Source: Myxococcales bacterium (GTDB taxonomy: Bacteria > Myxococcota > Polyangia > Polyangiales > Polyangiaceae). From it: a stretch of DNA of 64,000 bases. Of the stretch, positions 35,528-44,968 are shown piece by piece. Both the position numbers and the translations under genes were made by a program. The stretch lies in NCBI GenBank assembly GCA_003151595.1, contig PLXW01000060.1:1-64000 (forward strand), read 5' to 3'. Numbering within the stretch: position 1 is the first letter of the stretch; the number at the start of each line of letters is the position of its first letter. The notes beneath the pieces were generated by a model, which did no database searches, had not been told where the DNA came from, and saw only the letters and a program-made list of their open reading frames with translations.

Positions 35528-38284
35528 GTGATCTTCGCGCTCCGTCGAGAGTTTCGTCCCGCGTCGTGGCTCGTCGCGTGGATGCTCACCGCGGCTTGCC
35601 GCGACGGCAGTCACGCGCCGCCGATGGCGGAGCTGCGCGGCGTCGAGGTGGGCAACTGCGCGGAGGTCGTCGCCGGGCCCGTCTGTCGCGTGGGCGATCT
35701 CCGCACGCTCCGGATCTTCGTCCCCGCGAACGCGACGGAGCCCAAGGTCACGAGCGACGCGGGGCCGTTGCTCACGCGTGCGACCTCGCTCGCCGATGGC
35801 GCGCGTCTCGAGGTCGACGTCCCGGCGGGCGCCGCGAGGCTCGACGTCAGCGCGACGGTCGGAGGAGCGCCGGCGCAGTACACGCTCCGCCTCGGCGCGG
35901 TTCCGCCGCTTCCCGCATGGCTCGACGACGCCTTCAAGAGAGTTCGCGCGGGAGACGGGGAGGGGGCGACGCGCGAGCTCGATGAAGGGGAGAGAAGCAG
36001 CGACGCGAGCGACGGCTTCCTCGCCGCGCAGATCGCGAGCTTCCGTGCGCGCGACGCGCTGTCCAGCGGGGAAGCGGCGCGCGCCGCCGAGCTGTTCGCG
36101 AAGTCGGCGGACCTGCATGCCGCGCGAGGCGAGACGTCGGCCGCTTCGCTCGACGAGTCGGCGCGCGCGTACGTCCTCATCGACGGTCTGCACGACTTCG
36201 ACGCCGCGCACGCCTCGCTCGCTCGCCTCGCGACCTTCGGGCGCGACTACCCCGAAGGGGGAGTCGCCGCGACGTACAACGAAGGGCTCCTCGCGCTCGC
36301 GACGCGGAACATCGGCGCGGGCCTCGCGTCGCTCGTGGCGGCCCTCGATCACGCGACGCATATCGGCGACGAATCGCTCGCCGCGGCCGCGGAGGACACG
36401 CGCGCCGCAGCGCTCACGTCCGTCGGTCGCATCGACGAGGCCTTCGCCATCCAGACCAAGATGGACGCCGAGCGCGGCCAGGGGATGCACCCGTGCGATC
36501 GCGCCGTGCTCCGCGTGAACCTCGGCGAAGCGATCCTCCTGGCGCGCGACCAGCGAGGCGTGACCGCGATGCGAAGCTCGCCCGCCGCGCCGCTGCACCT
36601 CGCCGAGGAGGCGTACCGCACGACGTGCCTCAACGCCGAACAGCGCGCGCAGGCGCTGCTCGATCTGGCGTGGGCGAGCTTGCAAGACGGCGCGCTGGCG
36701 GACGCCCGACGATCGATCGCCGCGGCGCACGCGGCTTCGCCGCACCTCGAGTGGCGTGCGGGATTGTTCGCCCTGGACCTCGAAGGTCAGGTGGCGCTCG
36801 CCGCGGGGAACGCGCGCGCCGCGCTGGCGACGTACCGTGATCTATCGGAGCGGGCGGCGGGCCTATCGACGCTCGACGAAGCGCGCGCGGCCCAGGGCGA
36901 GAGCCTCGCGCGCGAGCGGATGGGAGACCCTATCGGTGCGCTCTCGGCCGTCGCTCGTGCCGAGGCGCTCTTCGACGAAGCGGCGCTGTCGGTGCCGATC
37001 GGCGAAGGTCGCGGCGCCTTCTGGTGGCTGCGCGCCCGCGTGACCCGGCGGCGCGTCACCTTGTTGCTCGCAGCCGGCAAGGTCGACGAGGCCTTCGAGG
37101 TCGCGCGCGCGGCCCGCGCAAAGCTGCACGAGGACGTTCAACGCTCGTCCCGCGGCGCGACTCTCCCTCCCGACGCGCGCGCGCGCTGGGAGCACGCGCT
37201 CGCCGACTACGATCACGCACGCGACGATCTCGTGGCCTCGGCGCACGACGACTGGTCACTGTCGGCCGATGCTCTCGTGCGCGCCTCCGCGTCCCGGCAC
37301 GTGCGCGACCTCGCCCTGCGCGACAAGCTCGACGCCGTCGCGCGCGACGTCTTCCCCGCCGCGAGCGAAGTCGGAACACCGCGCCCGGCGCTGGCGACGG
37401 AAGACGGCGCGATCGGTCTTGCCTGGTACCCGCTCGACGACGCGTGGGCCGCGTTTCGCGTCTTGCACGCGTCGATCACCGCCCACGTGATCGCCGCCCC
37501 GACGGATCCTGCGCGCGCCGGCGAGGCGGCCGCGATCCTCCTCGCTTCGGAGGCCGCTCCACTCCGCGCGGCGAAGCGCATTCGCTGGCTCCCGTTCGAC
37601 GCCCTCGACGACGTGGACGTCGCTGCGCTCGTTCTCGACGGCGCGCCGCTCCTCGAACGCGCGCCGGTGGAGTACGTGCTCGAGAGCCGATTCGATGCGC
37701 CCCGGGGCGCCGGTGGCGCCGCGCTGGTCGTGGCCGATCCGACGGGAGCTCTCCCCGCCGCACGGCGCGAAGGCGTTGCGGTGGCGGCCGCGCTCGACGG
37801 CGGCTCGCGCGTCACGCTCCTCGTCGGCGCGGACGCGACCCGCGCGCGCGTGCTCGCCGAGCTCTCGCGCGCGTCGTCGTTCCACTACAGCGGCCACGCG
37901 GTCTACGCCGGCGCGGACGGATGGGACAGCGCGCTCCTCCTCGCGAACGGCGACAGCGTCGGAGTCGCCGACGTGCTCGCGCTCTCGCGTGCGCCGGGGC
38001 TCGTCGTTCTCTCCGGATGCGAAACCGGCACCGCGCGATCGCACGGCGGCGCGCCGGGCGTCGGCCTCTCCGAAGCGTTCATCGCCGCCGGATCGGGCGC
38101 CGTGATCGGCGCGAGCAGGCGCGTGCGCGACGAGGTCGCCGAGGCGCTCCTCGTCGCGTTGACCCCCGCGCTCGCCGTCCACCCGAACGACGCTGCGAGC
38201 GCGCTTCGCGACGCGCAGCTCGCGCTACGTCGCGATCAGCCGGGCGCGGACTGGAGCGCGTACCGCGCCTTCGTCCGTCACTGA
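35528..38284 (+). CDS. Lipoprotein with helical repeats and CHAT cysteine protease domain
   Basis: 918 residues from GTG 35528; this start gives a lipoprotein signal (WLVAWMLTAACRD). A short beta domain (about 35-135) is followed by helical TPR-like repeats to about 640. The C-terminal CHAT (caspase-like) domain covers about 660-918 with the catalytic pair His790 (FHYSGHAVY) and Cys831 (VVLSGCETG) intact. CHAT proteases cut specific partner proteins and occur in defence and cell-death systems, for example the TPR-CHAT effectors. A lipid anchor outside the cytoplasm is unusual for that group and points to an extracytoplasmic role. Upstream is an RCC1 lipoprotein. Confidence 0.93.
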   Translation: MIFALRREFRPASWLVAWMLTAACRDGSHAPPMAELRGVEVGNCAEVVAGPVCRVGDLRTLRIFVPANATEPKVTSDAGPLLTRATSLADGARLEVDVPAGAARLDVSATVGGAPAQYTLRLGAVPPLPAWLDDAFKRVRAGDGEGATRELDEGERSSDASDGFLAAQIASFRARDALSSGEAARAAELFAKSADLHAARGETSAASLDESARAYVLIDGLHDFDAAHASLARLATFGRDYPEGGVAATYNEGLLALATRNIGAGLASLVAALDHATHIGDESLAAAAEDTRAAALTSVGRIDEAFAIQTKMDAERGQGMHPCDRAVLRVNLGEAILLARDQRGVTAMRSSPAAPLHLAEEAYRTTCLNAEQRAQALLDLAWASLQDGALADARRSIAAAHAASPHLEWRAGLFALDLEGQVALAAGNARAALATYRDLSERAAGLSTLDEARAAQGESLARERMGDPIGALSAVARAEALFDEAALSVPIGEGRGAFWWLRARVTRRRVTLLLAAGKVDEAFEVARAARAKLHEDVQRSSRGATLPPDARARWEHALADYDHARDDLVASAHDDWSLSADALVRASASRHVRDLALRDKLDAVARDVFPAASEVGTPRPALATEDGAIGLAWYPLDDAWAAFRVLHASITAHVIAAPTDPARAGEAAAILLASEAAPLRAAKRIRWLPFDALDDVDVAALVLDGAPLLERAPVEYVLESRFDAPRGAGGAALVVADPTGALPAARREGVAVAAALDGGSRVTLLVGADATRARVLAELSRASSFHYSGHAVYAGADGWDSALLLANGDSVGVADVLALSRAPGLVVLSGCETGTARSHGGAPGVGLSEAFIAAGSGAVIGASRRVRDEVAEALLVALTPALAVHPNDAASALRDAQLALRRDQPGADWSAYRAFVRH

Positions 38285-38291
38285 CGTCAGC

Positions 38292-38543
38292 TCACTGATC
38301 GGGGCAGGGGGGATTCGCGCACTGGTGCGGGCACCCGACGCAGTGAGCGAGCGGAGACGTGTTCGGAGAGCTTGCCGGCGCCACGGTCTCGCCCTTCGGC
38401 AGGGCGGCCGGATCGACCTCGGTCTTCTCGACCGCAGGCTCGTTCGTGGAGGAGGGGGAAGGCTCGCCGTCGGGGCTCCCGCCGCACGCCGCCAAGATCG
38501 TTCCAAGGACCAGAACCGCCGCCGCAAACCGATCCATACGCAT
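38292..38543 (-). CDS. Small Cys-tail lipoprotein
   Basis: 83 residues; AGGAGAG upstream of the ATG at 38541-38543. Lipoprotein signal ending ILAACGGS. A Pro/Ser/Glu-rich middle leads to a C-terminal cluster HCVGCPHQCANPPC with four to five cysteines and two histidines. No family recognised. It is convergent with the CHAT gene, with 7 bases between the stop codons. Confidence 0.65.
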   Translation of the reverse strand: MRMDRFAAAVLVLGTILAACGGSPDGEPSPSSTNEPAVEKTEVDPAALPKGETVAPASSPNTSPLAHCVGCPHQCANPPCPDQ

Positions 38544-38883
38544 CTTCTGTTCTCTCCTACCTGAGTCTCGTTTTGGGCGAGCTCGGCCGTGTGGGACCAG
38601 ACCTTAGCAGAGCTTCGCCGCCCCGCCAGGTCACCGCTTCTCTCTTCGAGGACGCGACGGCGCCCTGAAGCGGTGTTGGTAGCGACCGCGCCGGATCTGG
38701 CAGCCATCGCGAACAAAGCGTCGGGCGACCGATGGAGCCCCTCACGACCGATCCAATTTCACGTTCTTCGCCAGACTCGCCCCCCTCGGGCCCAACACCT
38801 CCACGACGGACGATGAAGCGCAGCGCGGACCTCGCCAGTGAGGACCGCGCGGGGTCGCCGGTCGACGATCACGGAGCCAGCCC
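38544..38883. other. Gap of 340 bases without a gene
   Basis: This divergent spacer separates the small lipoprotein gene from the second RCC1 gene. A short open frame at 38589-38816 has no signal, family or ribosome binding site. I see no strong dyad, T-tract or tRNA. It probably holds the two promoters. Confidence 0.4.
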
Positions 38884-40245
38884 ATGAGCCTCTCGAGTCA
38901 CAGCCTCTCTCTCTCCCTCGCCCTCGCGGCGTTCCTTCCGCTCGCCGCCTGCGGCAGCCCGGCGCCCGACGGCGAGACCTCCGTCACGGCTGCGACCGAC
39001 GAGGCGTTGACCAGCGTGTGCGCGAGCGGCGCGCGCCGCTGCGATCTTCTCCAGGACTCGGCGCTCACGTGCGTGAGCGGCCAGTGGCAAGCGACCGCCT
39101 GCGCGATCGGATGCGAGGCTGCTCAATGCGCGGTATGCACCGACGGCGATCTTCTTTGCACCGCAAGCCACACGGTGAGGAACTGCAGCGGGGGCCAGTG
39201 GCAGACGACGACGACGCCTTGCTCGAGCGCGAAGGTCGCGGTCGGCGAGGGGACGAGCTACTTGCTCGGCAACGCCTCGCTCACGGCCTGGGGTCGCGGC
39301 GCGGAAGGTGAGCTGGGCAATGGGACGGCACCGAAGAGCGGGACGGCCACGCCGATGCCCGTTTCGCTCGCCGGGAAGGTCTTCGACGTCGTAGCTGCCG
39401 GGCAGAACGCGTGCGCGCTCGTCACCGATGGAACGGTCTGGTGCTGGGGCGCACGCGATGGCGTGATCCCGGTCGACGGCAGCGACAGCGGCGCGGCGCA
39501 GTCGACGCCCGTACAGATCCCCCTCCTCGGGAACGTCACTCAGATCGCGATCGGCGGCATGAACGGCGCCCCGGCGCACGCCTGCGCGATCTCCAACGGC
39601 GCCGTCTACTGTTGGGGAGACAACTCGGAGTGGGAAGTTGGCGTCGCCTCGACGGCCCCGCAAAAGCCGACGGCCGTGGGGCTCACGGGCGTCACCCAGA
39701 TTTCCCTCGGCGACCCCTTCTCGTGCGCGCTCCTCACGAACGGGGGCGTTCGTTGCTGGGGAGGCGACGACGAAGGTGAGCTCGCGATCGCACCCGCAGC
39801 CGGTGAGTCGTACACGCCCGTGACCATTCCGTTGCTCCCCGCGACGGAGATCTTCGCGGGACGCAACTCGGAGTGCGCGCTCACCAAGAGCGGCGTCTAC
39901 GAGTGCTGGGGCGACAACGATCAGGGCGAGCTCGGTCTGGGCAACAAGGTGACGCCCATCACGACGCCGACGCAAGCCGCCAATCTCGCGACCGCGACTG
40001 CGCTGTCGCTCGGAGTCAACCACTCGTGCGGCATCTTCGCGGGCGCCGCCAAGTGCTGGGGCGACAACGCCAACAGCACGCTCGGCAACGGGACCCTCCC
40101 ATCGCTCGTCCCCGTTCAAGCGCTCGCGCTCACGACCGGAGTCACGAGCATCGCCGTGGCGACCGATCACGTCTGCGCGTTGGCGAGCGGCGTCGCATCG
40201 TGCTGGGGCCTGAACGATCAAGGACAGCTCGGGAGCACGAAGTAG
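38884..40245 (+). CDS. RCC1-repeat lipoprotein with Cys-rich N-terminal part
   Basis: 453 residues. Lipoprotein signal ending PLAACGS. Residues about 45-115 carry two short repeats with CASGARRCDLLQDSALTCVSGQWQ-like spacing and six or more cysteines. Then RCC1 blades run to the end with signatures such as CWGDNSEWEVGV, CWGDNDQGELGLGN and CWGLNDQGQLGS. It is related to 34300-35478 but longer. A surface adhesin or complex scaffold is likely. Confidence 0.9.
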   Translation: MSLSSHSLSLSLALAAFLPLAACGSPAPDGETSVTAATDEALTSVCASGARRCDLLQDSALTCVSGQWQATACAIGCEAAQCAVCTDGDLLCTASHTVRNCSGGQWQTTTTPCSSAKVAVGEGTSYLLGNASLTAWGRGAEGELGNGTAPKSGTATPMPVSLAGKVFDVVAAGQNACALVTDGTVWCWGARDGVIPVDGSDSGAAQSTPVQIPLLGNVTQIAIGGMNGAPAHACAISNGAVYCWGDNSEWEVGVASTAPQKPTAVGLTGVTQISLGDPFSCALLTNGGVRCWGGDDEGELAIAPAAGESYTPVTIPLLPATEIFAGRNSECALTKSGVYECWGDNDQGELGLGNKVTPITTPTQAANLATATALSLGVNHSCGIFAGAAKCWGDNANSTLGNGTLPSLVPVQALALTTGVTSIAVATDHVCALASGVASCWGLNDQGQLGSTK

Positions 40246-40485
40246 CCGCCCCACGACTCCGCCGTCACGCACTCAACAAACGAAAAACCGAAAAGGCATT
40301 CACGTGGGACCAGTCGACGCAGAGGGCGCGGCGGCCACGCTCGAGCTGGCTGCCGCGCCGATGCCACCGCGCCGATGTAGGTCACAGCGTTTCCGAGACG
40401 GAATGACTCGGTGACGATAGTCAGAAGGGCCGATCAATGGATCTCGTCGCCGCCGGAGGCTACGGTTTTCCATCGGAGGCTTCCT

Positions 40486-42057
40486 ATGACACGCTTTGCA
40501 CTTGCTTCGTTGGCGACCTGCGCCGCCCTATCCAGCGCGTGGATGGCGTGCTCCAGCTCCGACGAAACGAGCGGCTCCAAGGACGCCGGCCCTGCGACCG
40601 AGGGAGGCAATGGCGACGCCGCCCCGGCGGGCATCTTCACGCTGGCCATCCCCTGCACCGATTCGATCGCGTCGCTCTACGGCGACCCCGGCCCGCTCCC
40701 CGCGGGCAAGGGGGACATCATCAAGTGCGCGATCGATACCGACATCGCGAAGGCCGACATGCAGACGATCGCCAACAACGCGATCACCACCGACGATCCG
40801 CCGGCGACGGAGATCACCTACCAAGGAAAGAAGTTCACGAGCGGCGCGCACGTCTACCGCATCCTCTATCGCACCGAGCGCGGCGATACGGCGAACACGC
40901 CCGGCTACTCCGTCGCGAAGGTTCTCATCCCCGACACGCCGCGGGCTGCGGGTCCGTTGCCGCTCGTCGTCGTCTCGCACCAGACCTCGGGCCAAGCAGG
41001 AGTCTGCGCGCCGTCCGAAGCGTCGAGCACCGTGAGCGCGCCATGGGCGATCAACGACATCGATACGTACCTATTCCCGCTCGTCGGCGGCGGGCTTCCG
41101 ATCATCGAGCCCGACCTCGCGGGCTATTCGAACTTCGGCGCGGCGGGGAATCCGATGAGCGCCTATGCGCAGTATCAGGACGTCGGCAAGAGCACGCTCG
41201 ACGGCGCGCGCGCGCTGGCGAAGATGTTCCCCAACGCGTTCAGCGGGAAGGTCGCGCTCGTCGGACACTCCCAGGGGGGACACTCCTCGCTCTCGGCGCT
41301 CGCGATCCAGCCGACGTATGCGCCCGACGTGAAGATCGCCGCGGTCGCCACGCTCTCGCCGCTCTGGCTCTCCCAGCGCTCGTGGGGAGCGATTCTCTAC
41401 GTACCGGGTGATTATCCGCTCGCGACGTCCCCCACGGCGGTCGCAGTCTCCATTTGGTATCACTACTCCCACGGCGAGCTGCTCGACGGGCCGGGGCACG
41501 GGCTGGATCCGTTCGCGGCGTCGAAGCAGGCGTTGATCAAGAGCTTCGTCAGCAACGACTGTGACTCTCAAGGGTGGGATGGTGCCACAGCGAGTGAGTA
41601 CCCCGATCTCCAAGCGGCGGCGACGACCGCGGCCGATCTCTTCGACCCTGCGTTCATCAAATCGGTCAGCACCCGCGCAGCGCTGGGAGGCACTTGCCCT
41701 GCGGGCGACGCGGTCTGCGCGAAATGGATCCAGCGTTACGTCGAGGATCGCCCGCACCTCACGACCAAGGTCCCCGTGCTCGTCGAGTACGGGAGCGCAG
41801 ACGAGACGATCCCGCCGGAGCGCATGGCGTGCGTGATCGAACGACTCAAGCAAGACAGCGTCGACTACACGTTCTGCCTGAAGCCGGGCGTTGGCCACGA
41901 AGGAATCCTGCGCGCGGCGGGGAGCGACGTCGCCGATTGGGTCGCCTACAAGACGATGGGCGAGGCGGCACCCCCGCCTTGTGCAGAGACCGACGTGAAT
42001 CTCACCGACGACGCGGGCGTCGCGATTCAGTGCGCCGTGCCGCCTCCGAACGACTGA
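40486..42057 (+). CDS. Lipoprotein alpha/beta hydrolase, secretory-lipase type
   Basis: 523 residues, ATG 40486 with CGGAGG. Lipoprotein signal (ALSSAWMACSS), a short Asp/Gly/Ala linker, then a lipase-like alpha/beta hydrolase: PLPLVVVSHQTSGQ, a nucleophile elbow GHSQGGHSS, and an Asp and His later (VEYGSADETIPP, GVGHEGILRA). The length and SHQTSGQAG and AGYSNFG segments resemble the fungal/bacterial secretory lipase (LIP) family. Extra cysteines (C-x-C pairs) suit an exported enzyme. The substrate may be lipids or esters from prey. Confidence 0.88.
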   Translation: MTRFALASLATCAALSSAWMACSSSDETSGSKDAGPATEGGNGDAAPAGIFTLAIPCTDSIASLYGDPGPLPAGKGDIIKCAIDTDIAKADMQTIANNAITTDDPPATEITYQGKKFTSGAHVYRILYRTERGDTANTPGYSVAKVLIPDTPRAAGPLPLVVVSHQTSGQAGVCAPSEASSTVSAPWAINDIDTYLFPLVGGGLPIIEPDLAGYSNFGAAGNPMSAYAQYQDVGKSTLDGARALAKMFPNAFSGKVALVGHSQGGHSSLSALAIQPTYAPDVKIAAVATLSPLWLSQRSWGAILYVPGDYPLATSPTAVAVSIWYHYSHGELLDGPGHGLDPFAASKQALIKSFVSNDCDSQGWDGATASEYPDLQAAATTAADLFDPAFIKSVSTRAALGGTCPAGDAVCAKWIQRYVEDRPHLTTKVPVLVEYGSADETIPPERMACVIERLKQDSVDYTFCLKPGVGHEGILRAAGSDVADWVAYKTMGEAAPPPCAETDVNLTDDAGVAIQCAVPPPND

Positions 42058-42060
42058 GCG

Positions 42061-44334
42061 TCAGCCTTTCACCGGGTGGAGCGTGCTCCGCATCCACTCG
42101 ATGAGTCGTGGCATGTCGATCGGTTTGTCCAACCTGTGATTGGCTATCTGATCGAGGAAGGCCTTCGCGCGCGGCGTGAAGATCCCTCCGCTCATGAACA
42201 CGATCTTCTTCGCGAGGTCCGGCGCCGTCCGCGCGAGCTCCTCGTAGACATCGATCCCGCTGACTTCGGGCATCATGACGTCGCATAGAATGAGCTGGAA
42301 CTCGGCCCCCGAGGCCAGCAACGTGAGCGCCTCGCGGCCCCCGGTGCAGACGGTGACGTCGAAGTGCTGGCGCGACAGGATCCTCTTCAGTGAGGTCCCG
42401 ATCATCACCTCGTCGTCCACGACGAGCACGTGACCTTGCTTCACCGGAGCCGGAACCGGCTTGGGTGCGGGCGCGACGCTCGCAGGACGGGGAGCGGACG
42501 GGTTGAGGATCACGCTGAACGTCGTGCCCACCCCCACGCTGCTCGCAACTCTGATGTCGCCTCCGAGCTTGGTGATGATTCCGTGGCAGACCGAGAGCCC
42601 GAGGCCGGTGCCCATGCCGACGGGCTTGGTCGTGAAGAACGGATCGAAGATGCGCGGTAGCACGCCCGGAGGAATGCCCGCCCCTGTGTCTCGAATTTCG
42701 ACGACGGCGCGACCGTCGCGATCCGTCGAGGTCACGATCCGGATCTCGTGCTTGTCGGCGCTCCCCTCCGGAATGGCGTGGGCTGCGTTCACGAGGAGAT
42801 TCAGGAACACCTGGCCGAGCTGCCCGTCGTTGGCTTCGACCATCGGCACCGGTCCGTAGTCCTTCACCAGGCGCGCGCGATGGCGGATCTCGTTCCACGC
42901 CATGTTGACCGTGGAGTCGATCACCTTGCGGACGTCGACCGCGCCCGACGTCGTGTCGTCCGGCCGAGAGAACATCTTCAGATCGCGAACGATGCGTCGT
43001 ACGCGCTCGGCGCCGTCGCGAATGTCGGCCACCATCTCGATCAGCCCGGTGTGCGTCCCCTCGGCCGCGCCGGCGGCCAGCTCCGGGATCGACTCCTCGA
43101 GCAAGCTCGCGTTGGCGATCACGAACGAGAGCGGGTTGTTGATCTCGTGCGCGACCCCGGCGGCGAGCGTTCCCATGGACGCCATGCGGTCGGTGAGGAG
43201 GAGCCGCTGCTCCATCTCCTTCTGTTCCGTGATGTCGCGCACGAACCCGTGGAAGCCCGCGGCTTTCCCTTTGGCGCGGACGAGCAAGGCGCGGAGAAGG
43301 ACGATCGATCCGTCCTTTCGAATCGCGCGCACTTCGAGCTCTTGTTTGCCCTCGGGGCCCATCTCCGCGCGCGCGGCGCCAAGGCGCGCGCGATCGTCGG
43401 GGTGGGTCAAGGAGCCCACGACGACCCCGAGGAGCTCGCTCGGGTCGTCATACCCGAGCATCTTGGCGAACACCGCGTTGACGGACGTGTATCGCCCTTC
43501 CTCGTCGAGTCGCGCGATGCCTTCGACGGCGTGCTCGATGCCCATGCTCAGGTGCTCGTGCAGCTCACGCTCCGCGCGCACGCGTTCGGTGACGTCGCGG
43601 AAGCTCCAGACGCGCCCTTCGCTTGCGGTTCCGATTCGCCGCGGGCGCGAGTAGCGCTCGAAGACTCGCCCGTCGCGCAGCGCCTGGACTTCGTAACGCT
43701 CGGCCTCCTCTGCTTCGCCCAGCTCGCGCGTCATCGGGAGATGCTCGGCGTTCGGCAGCAGCAGCGGCTCGCAGAAGCGATCGATCTCCTCGGGCCCGGC
43801 GAAGACGACGGCGTCGTCGACCCCCCAGAGCTCCAGAAACCTTCGATTGAACGTGACGACGTGGCCGGTCTTGTCGGCGACGAGGAGCCCGTCGGCGGTC
43901 GATTCGAGCGTCGCTTCGACGAGCGAGAGGGACGCCTCCATCTCGTGCTCCACCCACTTGCGCTCGGTCGCGTCGCGGAGCACGGCGGCGAACGATCGCT
44001 CGTCGTCGCGCGCGACGCACCACGCGATCCATCGGTACGTCTGGTCTTTGATGCGGCAGCGGCTCTCGAACCGGAGGGGGGGCGCGCCCGTGGAGAGCGC
44101 TGCGAGACGGGCCCGCGTGGCGGTGACTTCGTCGGGGTGCACGCGCTCGAACAGGTTCTCCCCGACCAGCTCGCCCGCCGAATGACCGAGCACTGCGAGC
44201 GCTCCTTCGGCCGAACGAACGACGCCATCGAGATCGAACACGCAGAGAAGGTCGCCCGCGAGCTCGACGAGCCGCGCAAACCTCGACGCGTGATCGCGCG
44301 CCTCGGCGTGAGAGGGCATCGCTTTCGCGATCAC
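42061..44334 (-). CDS. PAS-domain hybrid histidine kinase with receiver
   Basis: 757 residues; the GTG at 44332-44334 overlaps the upstream gene's stop by four bases. No membrane helix is seen, so it is cytoplasmic. Three PAS domains (about 15-130, 135-255, 262-375), a HisKA box with His396 (GVAHEINNPLS), an HATPase domain (NLLVNAAHAIP, DTGAGIPPG, FFTTKPVGMGTGLGL), then a receiver domain with phospho-acceptor Asp685 (LILCDVMMP). It senses a cytoplasmic signal and may pass phosphate to a separate output protein. It is coupled to a STAS-like gene. Confidence 0.95.
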   Translation of the reverse strand: MIAKAMPSHAEARDHASRFARLVELAGDLLCVFDLDGVVRSAEGALAVLGHSAGELVGENLFERVHPDEVTATRARLAALSTGAPPLRFESRCRIKDQTYRWIAWCVARDDERSFAAVLRDATERKWVEHEMEASLSLVEATLESTADGLLVADKTGHVVTFNRRFLELWGVDDAVVFAGPEEIDRFCEPLLLPNAEHLPMTRELGEAEEAERYEVQALRDGRVFERYSRPRRIGTASEGRVWSFRDVTERVRAERELHEHLSMGIEHAVEGIARLDEEGRYTSVNAVFAKMLGYDDPSELLGVVVGSLTHPDDRARLGAARAEMGPEGKQELEVRAIRKDGSIVLLRALLVRAKGKAAGFHGFVRDITEQKEMEQRLLLTDRMASMGTLAAGVAHEINNPLSFVIANASLLEESIPELAAGAAEGTHTGLIEMVADIRDGAERVRRIVRDLKMFSRPDDTTSGAVDVRKVIDSTVNMAWNEIRHRARLVKDYGPVPMVEANDGQLGQVFLNLLVNAAHAIPEGSADKHEIRIVTSTDRDGRAVVEIRDTGAGIPPGVLPRIFDPFFTTKPVGMGTGLGLSVCHGIITKLGGDIRVASSVGVGTTFSVILNPSAPRPASVAPAPKPVPAPVKQGHVLVVDDEVMIGTSLKRILSRQHFDVTVCTGGREALTLLASGAEFQLILCDVMMPEVSGIDVYEELARTAPDLAKKIVFMSGGIFTPRAKAFLDQIANHRLDKPIDMPRLIEWMRSTLHPVKG

Positions 44335-44768
44335 TGTGAGCTCTTCGTGCTGCCGGCGAGGAAGTCGCGCAGCCGAGTCGACTCGTCGGGCGCGAGGCTC
44401 TCGCTCAGCCACGCCTGGAGCTCGTTCGCGTCGGTGAAGATCCTTCGTCGCCCCGGGCTTCGCGCTTCGATGAGCAGCCGCTGAACTTGGAGCGTGAAGA
44501 TCCCGCTCTCGTTGCCGAGGACGCCGTTGCGTTCGACGCGCGGGTTGTCCGACCGCATCAGATCGATGATTCGATTCGCGACCTCGGGCGCGAAGAGCTG
44601 CGTCGCGCGGAGGTCGGTGCAGAGGACGACGCGCCGCGCGTGGAGCGTCCAGCGTTCGGTCACGAGCGCAGCGGTCTCCGCTTTGAAGCGCTCGACGTCA
44701 TCGAGTGAGGGGGTCCCTTCGAACCGAAGCTCGATCAGCACACCGACGTGGCACTCGACCGTGATCAT
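44331..44768 (-). CDS. STAS-like protein coupled to hybrid kinase
   Basis: 145 residues from the ATG at 44766-44768; longer in-frame starts exist without support. The fold pattern resembles myxobacterial STAS/SpoIIAA-like proteins: GVLIELRFEGTPSLDDVERFK, HARRVVLCTDLRATQLFAPEVANRIIDLMRSD, GIFTLQVQRLLIEARSP. It lacks the SpoIIAA phospho-serine motif that I can recognise. It may be a partner or input protein for the histidine kinase that follows, because the genes overlap by four bases. Confidence 0.6.
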   Translation of the reverse strand: MITVECHVGVLIELRFEGTPSLDDVERFKAETAALVTERWTLHARRVVLCTDLRATQLFAPEVANRIIDLMRSDNPRVERNGVLGNESGIFTLQVQRLLIEARSPGRRRIFTDANELQAWLSESLAPDESTRLRDFLAGSTKSSQ

Positions 44769-44968
44769 GAGGCGCCGTGGGACGAGGTTCGACGGTAGCA
44801 CGGGCTCCGGATCGGGGCGGAGTCCGGACGCAGAGTGCACCAGTCGAAGAGCGCTCGAACGATTTCTCACTTTTCGCCTAAAGGGGTCGCGGGAGCGGTC
44901 GTTAAGCGGGGTCTCAAGGCCGATGTCCGACATGGGCCACGATTCTCGACCCCAACCCCGGTGACCCA

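Noticed and set aside
38589..38816. Short open frame in the 38544-38883 gap
   Set aside because: No ribosome binding site, signal or family; composition like non-coding GC-rich sequence.
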